Positions 1 to 5,478 of a stretch of 5,478 nt of DNA are shown here, piece by piece. The translations under genes and the position numbers were made by a program. Source of the stretch: Xanthobacteraceae bacterium (GTDB lineage Bacteria; Pseudomonadota; Alphaproteobacteria; Rhizobiales; Xanthobacteraceae); the NCBI GenBank assembly GCA_030037185.1, contig JASHRR010000844.1:1-5478 (forward strand), written 5' to 3'. The notes below the pieces were generated by a model that had not been told where the DNA came from, ran no database searches, and was given only the letters and a program-made list of their open reading frames with translations. Position 1 is the first letter of the stretch; each line of letters begins with the position of its first letter.

Positions 1-615
1 TGGCCGTCGCGGGCTAGCCTGCTTGACTACAACTACGATCGCGAGAGCGCGATGTGGTCACGCGACGCCCTCGACCAGGTGCTCGAAGACCTGCTGGCAA
101 ACCCGGCCGTCGGCCGCGTCAACATGGTCGCGCACAGCGTCGGCACCATGCTGACCATGGAGGCGCTGCGGCAGCTCTATGGCAAGCTCGGCGACTATGC
201 CGCCGACCGGATCGGCGCGGTGGTATTTGCCTCGCCCGACATCGACATGGATGTGTTCACTGCCTCGGTGCAGCGGATCGGTCCGCTCGCCCCCAAGGTC
301 ACGATCATCACGGCGACCGACGATCGTGCACTTGCCGTGTCACGCTGGGTGAACGGCAGCACCACCCGGGTTGGAGCAGCCGAGAAGGCACAGCTCGAGA
401 AGCTCGGGCTGCGGGTGATCGACGCCTCGTCGCAAGGCTGGGGGATCCTGAACCATGACCTGTTCCTGTCGAACGCCGGCGTCCGGCAGGCGATTCGCAA
501 GGCGATCGGCGACTATCCGCGCATCGGGACGTTTGCGCCGCCGGGAATTCAGTTCGGCGGAAGCTTGGCGCCACCCGAGGGGGCGCAGGCGGCGCCGCGG
601 GTGGATGCGAATTAG
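1..615 (+). CDS. DUF900-like alpha/beta-hydrolase, 5'-truncated by window edge
   Basis: The reading frame is open from the first base, and 204 codons are visible before a TAG stop. The ATG at 52 is internal, because family-like sequence (WPS, then LLDYNYDRESA) lies upstream of it. The fragment matches the C-terminal half of the DUF900 alpha/beta-hydrolases. It has the nucleophile elbow AHSVG (Ser at fragment residue 46), the SPDIDMDVF segment after the next strand, an acidic site in TATDDRAL (Asp 107 or 108), and a late His in NHDLF (residue 152). Together these give a plausible Ser-Asp-His triad. The last 30 or so residues are rich in Pro, Ala and Gly and look disordered. The N-terminus is not visible, so a signal peptide or lipoprotein anchor cannot be judged. 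The substrate is unknown for the family, so a hydrolase or esterase role is inferred from the fold alone. The gene converges on prfB across a 430-base gap. Confidence 0.85.
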   Translation, partial: WPSRASLLDYNYDRESAMWSRDALDQVLEDLLANPAVGRVNMVAHSVGTMLTMEALRQLYGKLGDYAADRIGAVVFASPDIDMDVFTASVQRIGPLAPKVTIITATDDRALAVSRWVNGSTTRVGAAEKAQLEKLGLRVIDASSQGWGILNHDLFLSNAGVRQAIRKAIGDYPRIGTFAPPGIQFGGSLAPPEGAQAAPRVDAN

Positions 616-1045
616 CTTCGGCCCGAGCCCGATCGCACGAGGGCGCCCAATTGATCCCGGGGTGTTGGCGAAGCGTTCGGCCCAGCCGGGTTGAGCCGCC
701 ATCTCGTGCAGAATAGCGATCTGGCTTCCTGCGCAAGCCGCGCTCGGCAGGGCAAAGTATTCATTTGGGAGACGGCCCTACGGCAAGTGCGCCCACCGCT
801 CGACCGGCCAACCGCCCGCGGGGGCCGGCGCCGCTTGGCCCCCCCGGTAGAGGCGCGTCCCTGGCTGGCGCGAGCGCTTCGCCCGTGCCAACGCAGCGAG
901 GAGATGCGGCTCGGCAGCCTTGAGGGGAAGCAGGCAACTGTGGTCGTCGATGCCAAGATGACTCATGCGGCTTGCAGACCCGCACGCAGAGCCAAGCAAT
1001 CTCCGCGACAGTTCTTGCCGAGGCGCTGTCGGAGCCTCTCGCTTG
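616..1045. other. Intergenic gap between convergent genes, no recognisable gene
   Basis: About 430 bases separate the hydrolase stop from the prfB stop. Open frames cross the gap on both strands, but their translations are Arg/Pro/Ala-rich with no domain I recognise, as expected of chance frames in GC-rich DNA. I see no tRNA cloverleaf, no insertion-sequence ends and no repeat array. The only notable structure is the GC hairpin at 820-843. A weaker 5-bp stem (1020-1024 with 1034-1038) lies 7 bases beyond the prfB stop and has no T-tract. The gap may be the shared 3' region of the two convergent transcripts or the remnant of a lost gene; the sequence does not decide. Confidence 0.6.
820..843. 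terminator. GC-rich hairpin, possible bidirectional terminator
   Basis: GGGGGCC at 820-826 pairs perfectly with GGCCCCC at 837-843 around a 10-base loop that itself contains the palindrome GGCGCC. It lies between the convergent hydrolase and prfB genes, where a terminator for either strand is expected. No T-run follows on either strand, so it is not a textbook intrinsic terminator. GC-rich DNA also yields such stems by chance. Confidence 0.25.
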
Positions 1046-2177
1046 CTACTCCACGTCCTCCACCTGCTTCGGCTCCGTTCCGAACGCTTTTTGTGCAAGG
1101 GCCGCTGACATGAACTCATCCAGGTCGCCGTCGAGCACGGCGCCGGTGTTGGAGGTGCTCACGCCGGTGCGCAAGTCCTTCACCATCTGGTAGGGCTGCA
1201 GCACGTAGGAGCGGATCTGGTGGCCCCAGCCGATATCGGTTTTGGCGGCCTGCTCGGCCGCCGCCTGTGCCTCACGCCGCTTGATCTCGCGCTCATAGAG
1301 CTTGGCACGCAGCATGGCCCAGGCTTGGGCGCGGTTCTTGTGCTGGGAGCGCTCGGCCTGACACACCACCACGGTGCCGGTCGGCATGTGGGTGAGGCGC
1401 ACCGCAGACTCAGTCTTGTTGACGTGCTGGCCTCCGGCCCCGCCCGACCGCATGGTATCGGTGCGCACGTCGGCCTCCTTGATGTCGATCACGATCCGGT
1501 CGTCGATTACCGGGTAGATCGTGATGCTGGCAAATGAAGTGTGGCGCCGCGCATTTGAGTCGAACGGCGAGATGCGCACCAGCCGGTGCACGCCGTCCTC
1601 GCTCTTGAGCCAGCCATAGGCGTTGCGGCCCTTCACCTGGATGGTGGCCGATTTGATGCCCGCCTCTTCGCCGGTGGTCTCCTCGAGATATTCGATCTTG
1701 TAGCCATGCTGCTCGGCCCAGCGCGCATACATGCGCAACAGCATGTTGGCCCAGTCCTGGCTTTCGGTGCCGCCGGCGCCGGCATGGACCTCCAGGAAGC
1801 TGTCGAAGCTGTCGGCCTCTCCGGACAGGAGCGCCTCCAGCTCGCGCCGCGCCACCTCTGTCTTGAGCCGCTTGAGCGCGGCCTCAGCGTCGGCCACAAC
1901 GCCGGCATCGTCCTCGGCCTCGCCGAGCTCGATCATGCCGACATGATCCTCGACCTCGCGCTCGATGCGGCCAAGCGCCGACAGCTGCTCCTCCAGCGAC
2001 GTGCGCTCCTGCATCAGCCGGCTGGCGCGCTGGGGATCATTCCACAGATTGGGATCTTCGGCGAGGTGGTTCAGCTCGGCGAGGCGGGCGCGTGCCTTGT
2101 CGAAGTCAAAGATGCCTCCTCAGCAGCCCCAGCGACTGCTTGATTTCATCCACGATGGTCGCAATTTCCGCGCGCAT
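1046..2177 (-). CDS. prfB: Peptide chain release factor 2 (RF2), expressed by programmed +1 frameshift
   Basis: RF2 is the cytoplasmic factor that recognises UGA and UAA in the ribosomal A site and triggers release of the finished peptide. Translation starts at ATG 2177-2175 (MRAEI) and runs 23 codons to CTT at 2111-2109, where an in-frame TGA (2108-2106) follows. Skipping T2108 continues in the +1 frame ([12 protein letters not shown]) to a TAG at 1046-1048, giving 376 residues, near the usual RF2 length of about 365-375. After joining, the UGA/UAA-reading SPF tripeptide falls at residues 203-205 and the catalytic GGQ loop ([14 protein letters not shown]) at 248-250. Both positions match E. 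coli RF2 within two residues. SPF rather than PxT separates it from RF1. The GGQ Gln is the known PrmC methylation site in this family. The Glu-rich N-terminal region fits the helical domain 1. An in-frame TGA lies just upstream of the chosen ATG. The local Shine-Dalgarno is poor (AAGG only 2 bases before ATG), which may mean modest initiation. Confidence 0.96.
2105..2120 (-). promoter_or_regulatory. RF2 programmed +1 frameshift site with internal Shine-Dalgarno
   Basis: On the minus strand an AGGAGG stimulator (2120-2115) is followed by CAT and then CTT TGA C (2111-2105). This is the canonical prfB recoding signal: an anti-SD pairing element three bases before the slippery CUU, an in-frame UGA, and a C after the stop that weakens termination. 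In E. coli the equivalent is AGGGGG-TAT-CTTTGAC with the same spacing. When RF2 is scarce the ribosome pauses at UGA, the tRNA-Leu slips from CUU to UUU, and full-length RF2 is made. When RF2 is plentiful it terminates here and yields a 23-residue peptide. The reading frame changes at exactly this point, and RF2-like sequence continues on both sides. Confidence 0.95.
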
Positions 2178-2213
2178 GACCTTACCGGCTCAAAGAAAAC
2201 GGCTCGCCCGCAC

Positions 2214-2242
2214 ATGTAGCGACCCGGTTCGCTTTGCGCAAC
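2214..2242 (-). promoter_or_regulatory. Candidate sigma-70-type promoter for prfB
   Basis: On the minus strand GTTGCG (2242-2237) and CTACAT (2219-2214) are separated by exactly 17 bases. The second box matches the rhizobial -10 consensus CTATAT at five of six positions. The first matches CTTGAC only in its TTG core. The implied transcript would start roughly 30 bases before the prfB ATG. Placement in the receptor-prfB gap supports it, but the match is moderate and no start site is known. Confidence 0.35.
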
Positions 2243-2321
2243 CGTGGTCATCGTGACCTGTTGAGGGCGGGTGAACGACGGGGCGCGATCCACGCGCCAA
2301 AGCGGGACGAACATCCAAACG

Positions 2322-2341
2322 CGATCGTCGGCACGCGATCG
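2322..2341 (-). terminator. Weak hairpin downstream of the receptor gene
   Basis: Two copies of the palindrome CGATCG (2322-2327 and 2336-2341) can form a 6-bp stem with an 8-base loop, 37-57 bases after the receptor gene's stop. Only a short TTT follows on the minus strand. It could help end the upstream transcript before prfB, but the stem is short and each arm is self-complementary, so this is tentative. Confidence 0.2.
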
Positions 2342-2378
2342 GCCGGTATTGCTGCCGTCCTCAACGACCGGGCTTGAT

Positions 2379-3347
2379 TCATTCCGGCTTGATGTTGGCG
2401 GCCCGGATCACCCTGCCCCACTTTTCGGTTTCTTCAGCCATCAGCTTGCCGAAGGCGGCAGGCGAGCCCGGAAGCACAGTGCCGCCAAGCTCGGTGAGCC
2501 GCGCCTTCAGCTTGGCGTCGGCCAGACCTGCGTTGACCTCGCGATTGAGTCTGTCGACAATCTCGGCGGGCGTGGCCGCGGGGGCGCCGAGGCCGAAGAC
2601 CGAACTCGCCTCGTAGCCGGGGACAAAGTCTCCCACCGTCGGGATGTCCGGCAGCCCCTCCCAGCGCGTTGCCGTCGTCACCGCGAGCGCACGCAACTTG
2701 CCCGCCCTGATCTGCTCAATTGTCAGCGAGGTGGTGCCGAACAGAACCTGCACTTGCCCGCCAAGCAGGTCGGTCATCACCGGGCCGCCGCCACGATAGG
2801 GCACGTGCACCATGTCGATTCCGGCGGCTATCTTGAACAGCTCTCCGGCTACGTGGGGGCCGGTCCCGGTGCCTGGGGAAGCCATGTTAATTCTGCCGGG
2901 GTTGGCCTTGGCGTAAGCGATGAGCTGCGCCACCGTAGCGGCCGGAACCGATGGATGGACCACCAGGACATAGGGAAGGCGCAGGATGCCGGCGACCGGC
3001 GCGATGTCGCGGAGAAAAACGAAGTTGAGCTTGTCGTAAAGCGTCGCGTTGATCGCAGCCGTTGAATCGACGAGGAGGAGCGCATAGCCGTCCGGCGGCG
3101 CGCGGACGACCGCTTCAGTGCCGATATTGTTGCTGCCGCCCGGGCGGTTTTCGACGATGAACTGACCGAGCCGTTCCGCCAGCCAGGGCGCCATCAGCCG
3201 GGCGACGATGTCGTTCGCGCCGCCAGGAGCAGCGGCGACAATGATGCGCACGGGCCGCGTCGGATAGGCTTGCGCCCAGACGAGGCGCGGGGCGGCCGGC
3301 AACGCGCCGGCACCCGCGCACAAAAATCGACGGCGGGAAAGTTTCAT
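2379..3347 (-). CDS. Bug/TctC-family tripartite tricarboxylate transporter substrate-binding protein
   Basis: The product is 322 residues, the normal length for this family of periplasmic receptors, which bind small carboxylates and related organic compounds. The N-terminus has a twin-arginine-type leader (SRRRFL at residues 4-9, then an Ala/Gly-rich stretch) with a likely cleavage after AQA (25-27). Family landmarks follow in order: APGGANDIVAR (40-50), ENRPGGSNNIG (66-76), PPDGYALLL (84-92), a GTGTGPHVAGELF segment (159-171), PYRGGGP (183-189) and GKLRALAVT (216-224). The start is supported by GAGAAGG eight bases upstream of ATG and by the leader beginning directly at it. The stop is TGA. 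It lies 58 bases after mrcA on the same strand and may share its transcript. No TctA or TctB membrane subunit is in view, so it is an orphan receptor here. Orphan Bug receptors are common in Bradyrhizobium-type genomes, and the ligand cannot be predicted from sequence. Confidence 0.93.
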   Translation of the reverse strand: MKLSRRRFLCAGAGALPAAPRLVWAQAYPTRPVRIIVAAAPGGANDIVARLMAPWLAERLGQFIVENRPGGSNNIGTEAVVRAPPDGYALLLVDSTAAINATLYDKLNFVFLRDIAPVAGILRLPYVLVVHPSVPAATVAQLIAYAKANPGRINMASPGTGTGPHVAGELFKIAAGIDMVHVPYRGGGPVMTDLLGGQVQVLFGTTSLTIEQIRAGKLRALAVTTATRWEGLPDIPTVGDFVPGYEASSVFGLGAPAATPAEIVDRLNREVNAGLADAKLKARLTELGGTVLPGSPAAFGKLMAEETEKWGRVIRAANIKPE

Positions 3348-3355
3348 CGCGATGG

Positions 3356-3362
3356 CCTTCTC
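3356..3362 (-). promoter_or_regulatory. Ribosome binding site of the Bug/TctC receptor gene
   Basis: GAGAAGG on the minus strand ends eight bases before the ATG at 3347. It is the clearest Shine-Dalgarno in front of any start visible in this window and fixes the start of the receptor gene. Confidence 0.7.
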
Positions 3363-3405
3363 AAGTTGGCGAGAGGCGCCGCGAGCGTTCTACGGCAGGC
3401 AATCG

Positions 3406-5478
3406 CTAATACAATCCGCCGCGGCGCACGGCGCTGTCTGCCTCCGGGTTGACGCCGACGGTCTCGGCGCCGCTGATGGCAGGGAGCGCGTCGTTTTCGG
3501 GCGGCGCCGTGCCGGGCTTGAAGGCCTCCAAGATGAAGCTCGTGGCCCCCGGCCCGGCGCGCTGGCCGGTCTTGGGGTCGACGCGGATCAGCTTGATGCC
3601 GGGCGGTACGCGAAACGGCATCGCCGGCTTGTCGGCGAGCGCCGCTTTGAAGAAGTCCCGCGCGATCGGCGCTGACAGGTGGCCGCCGGTAGCGTCGCGG
3701 CCGAGGTGGCGCGGCTTGTCGTAACCCATGTAGACGCCGACCACGAGATCGGGCGTGAAGCCGATGAACCAGGCATCCTTTTCCTCATTGGTGGTGCCGG
3801 TCTTTCCGGCAATCGGCCGCTTGAGCTCGCTTAACACGGTGGCGGTCCCGCGTTGTATCACTCCTTCCATGATCGAGGTGATCTGATACGTGGTCAACGG
3901 GTCGAGCACCTGCTCGCGCCGGTCGATCAGCGCCGGCTCGGGCTGGTTCTCCCATTTCTTGGCATCGCAACCGCGGCATTCGCGCTGATCGTGCTTGTAG
4001 ATGGTGCGGCCATAGCGATCCTGGATCCGGTCGATCAAGGTTGCGGTCACCCGCCGGCCGCCATTGGCGATCATCGCATAAGCGGTGACCATCCGTAGCA
4101 CCGTCGTTTCTCCCGCACCCAGCGAGTAGGACAGATAGTTCGGCAGGCTGTCGTAGATGCCGAATCGCTTGGCGTATTCGGCGATCAGTGGCATGCCGAT
4201 ATCCTGCGCCAGACGCACCGTCATGAGGTTGCGTGATTTCTCGATGCCGAAACGCAGCGTCGACGGACCGGCATATTTTTCCCTGGCGTAATTCTCCGGC
4301 CGCCACACCCCAGCGCCGGGGCCCTGGTCGATCTCGATCGGCGCATCGAGCACAATCGAGGACGGCGTATAGCCGTTGTCGAGAGCCGCGGAATAGACAA
4401 ACGGCTTGAACGAGGAGCCGGGCTGCCGCATCGCCTGGGTGGCGCGATCGAACTGGCTCTGATCGAACGAGAAGCCGCCGACGAGCGCCAGCACGCGTCC
4501 GGTCAACGGATCCATCACCACCATGCCACCGGAGACCTCGGGAACTTGGCGCAGCTTGTATTGGCTGCTGTCCTTGCCCATCGGCTCGACATAAACAACG
4601 TCGCCCGGCGACAGCACCTGGCTCACCCTCAAGGGATTCCTTGCGGTCGAGGTGCGGGCCCACTTGACGCCTTCGAGTGGAATATTGCCGATCTCGCGTT
4701 CGCGCCCTACCGCGCCGCCGGGCTCGCGCACAGGCTGGAAGCCGATGCGCGCCGCTTGTTCGTTGGTCCCCAGCACGACCGCTAGACGCCAGGGCGCCAC
4801 ATCGTTGAATGCGCGCACGTCGGCAAGCTTGACGCCCCAGTCGCCGCTGATATCGATCTTCTGGATGGCGCCGTGAAAGCCCTGCGCTTCGTCGAAGCGG
4901 ACGAGCCCGTCGGTGAGCGCCTTGTGGGCGAGCACCTGCATCTTGGGATCGAGCGTGGTGCGCACCGACAGGCCACCCTCGTAGAGGCCCTTCTCGCCGT
5001 ATTTTTCGTAGATTTCGCGGCGCACATCTTCGGCGAAGAAATCAGCCGCAATGATGTGCGATCCAGTGGCCCGTCGCTGGGCGACGGCGAGCGGCTCTTT
5101 CTTTGCCGTTTCGCCCGCTTGAGCCGTCACATAGCCGTTTTCGACCATGCGGTCGATGACGTAATTTCGCCGCTCGATGGCGCGTTCGCGCTGGCGGAAG
5201 GGGTGCAGCACGCCCGGTGCCTTAGGCAAGGCGGCGAGATAGGCAGCCTCCGCGAGGGTCAGCTGGTCAACCGACTTGTCGAAATACAGGAGCGCCGCCG
5301 CCGCGACCCCATAAGCGCCGAAGCCCAGATAGATTTCGTTGAGGTAGAGTTCTAAAATCTTATCCTTGGTGTAGGCGCGCTCGATCTTGAGCGCCAGCAG
5401 CGCCTCTTTGATCTTGCGCGAAAACGATAACTCATTGGTTAACAGGAAGTTCTTGGCGACCTGCTGGGTGATTGTGGA
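3406..5478 (-). CDS. mrcA: Penicillin-binding protein 1A, bifunctional transglycosylase/transpeptidase, 5' end outside window
   Basis: This class A PBP polymerises lipid II into glycan strands and cross-links the peptides on the periplasmic face of the inner membrane. The frame is open from the right edge, giving 690 residues to a TAG at 3406-3408. Probably 120-150 N-terminal residues are missing, including the membrane anchor and the first GT51 motif with its catalytic Glu. Numbered from the first visible codon, the transglycosylase shows STITQQ (1-6), RKIKE (21-25) and KDKILELYLN (38-47). An OB-like linker follows at about residues 195-305. The transpeptidase then has SSFK (catalytic Ser 355, Lys 358), SRN (415-417) and KTG (559-561). 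All visible active-site motifs are intact. The only two cysteines form CRGC (501-504). The tail after about residue 650 is Pro/Ala-rich. The TTG at 5229 is an internal Leu codon and not a start, since GT51 sequence continues upstream. The stop lies 58 bases before the receptor gene. Confidence 0.96.
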   Translation of the reverse strand, partial: STITQQVAKNFLLTNELSFSRKIKEALLALKIERAYTKDKILELYLNEIYLGFGAYGVAAAALLYFDKSVDQLTLAEAAYLAALPKAPGVLHPFRQRERAIERRNYVIDRMVENGYVTAQAGETAKKEPLAVAQRRATGSHIIAADFFAEDVRREIYEKYGEKGLYEGGLSVRTTLDPKMQVLAHKALTDGLVRFDEAQGFHGAIQKIDISGDWGVKLADVRAFNDVAPWRLAVVLGTNEQAARIGFQPVREPGGAVGREREIGNIPLEGVKWARTSTARNPLRVSQVLSPGDVVYVEPMGKDSSQYKLRQVPEVSGGMVVMDPLTGRVLALVGGFSFDQSQFDRATQAMRQPGSSFKPFVYSAALDNGYTPSSIVLDAPIEIDQGPGAGVWRPENYAREKYAGPSTLRFGIEKSRNLMTVRLAQDIGMPLIAEYAKRFGIYDSLPNYLSYSLGAGETTVLRMVTAYAMIANGGRRVTATLIDRIQDRYGRTIYKHDQRECRGCDAKKWENQPEPALIDRREQVLDPLTTYQITSIMEGVIQRGTATVLSELKRPIAGKTGTTNEEKDAWFIGFTPDLVVGVYMGYDKPRHLGRDATGGHLSAPIARDFFKAALADKPAMPFRVPPGIKLIRVDPKTGQRAGPGATSFILEAFKPGTAPPENDALPAISGAETVGVNPEADSAVRRGGLY

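Noticed and set aside
962..970. Odd palindrome around TGACTCA
   Set aside because: A single 9-base near-palindrome with no partner site and no gene start nearby; no regulatory role can be argued.
691..1113. 140-codon open frame on the plus strand across the convergent gap
   Set aside because: It overlaps the 3' end of prfB, has no recognisable domain, and is Arg/Pro/Ala-rich like chance frames in GC-rich DNA.
2106..2108. In-frame TGA near the 5' end of prfB as evidence of a pseudogene or sequencing error
   Set aside because: The stop sits exactly in the known RF2 recoding context, AGGAGG-CAT-CTTTGAC, and the +1 frame continues with intact RF2 sequence to a normal end.
2284..2340. Three copies of CGCGATC in the receptor-prfB gap
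   Set aside because: A 7-mer with irregular spacing in GC-rich DNA is expected by chance. Two copies are already accounted for by the weak hairpin.
2368..2393. Imperfect direct repeat CCGGGCTTGAT / CCGGCTTGAT at the receptor stop codon
   Set aside because: Only two short copies differing by one base, partly within coding sequence. Nothing suggests a recombination or binding site.
2271..3065. 264-codon plus-strand open frame opposite the Bug receptor gene
   Set aside because: It is antisense to a well-supported gene. Its His/Arg/Gly-rich translation is typical of a shadow frame.
3316..3323. Possible lipobox at Leu-Cys in the receptor leader (residues 9-10)
   Set aside because: The Cys directly follows the arginine-rich n-region, before any hydrophobic stretch, and the preceding residues do not fit a lipobox. 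A Tat-type or Sec-type leader cleaved after AQA fits better.
3785..4663. 292-codon minus-strand open frame inside mrcA
   Set aside because: It lies in another frame within the OB-linker and transpeptidase coding region and lacks any motif.

Overview
This is a GC-rich window of ordinary bacterial chromosome. The protein sequences point to an alphaproteobacterium of the Hyphomicrobiales (Rhizobiales), probably near Bradyrhizobium, Rhodopseudomonas or Xanthobacteraceae. The indications are the rhizobial-style PBP1A with its ECRGCDA segment, the RF2 N-terminus MRAEI...LLRRHL, a DUF900-type hydrolase, and a Bug/TctC-type solute receptor. The placement is inferred from sequence style; no search was run.

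Layout. Positions 1-615 (+) hold the 3' part of an alpha/beta-hydrolase (DUF900-like) gene that begins before the window. Positions 616-1045 are a roughly 430-base gap between convergent genes, with no recognisable gene and one strong GC hairpin. The other three genes are all on the minus strand. In transcription order they are mrcA (penicillin-binding protein 1A, 5' end beyond the right edge, stop at 3406), a Bug/TctC-family periplasmic receptor with a twin-arginine-type leader (3347-2379), and prfB (release factor 2, 2177-1046). The mrcA to receptor gap is only 58 bases, so those two may be co-transcribed. A 201-base gap containing a candidate promoter separates the receptor from prfB.

The best-supported noteworthy element is in prfB. 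The gene is interrupted after 23 codons by an in-frame TGA. It is restored by a canonical +1 programmed frameshift: AGGAGG, three bases, then CTTTGAC. The joined product is 376 residues and has the SPF and GGQ motifs at positions expected for RF2. An ORF-only annotation would start the protein at the internal ATG at 2014 and lose the first 54 residues.

The genes do not form one pathway: one builds peptidoglycan, one is a solute receptor without its transporter subunits in view, one is a translation termination factor, and one is a hydrolase of unknown substrate. I found no mobile element, CRISPR array, tRNA or rRNA, and no evidence of an undescribed multi-gene system.
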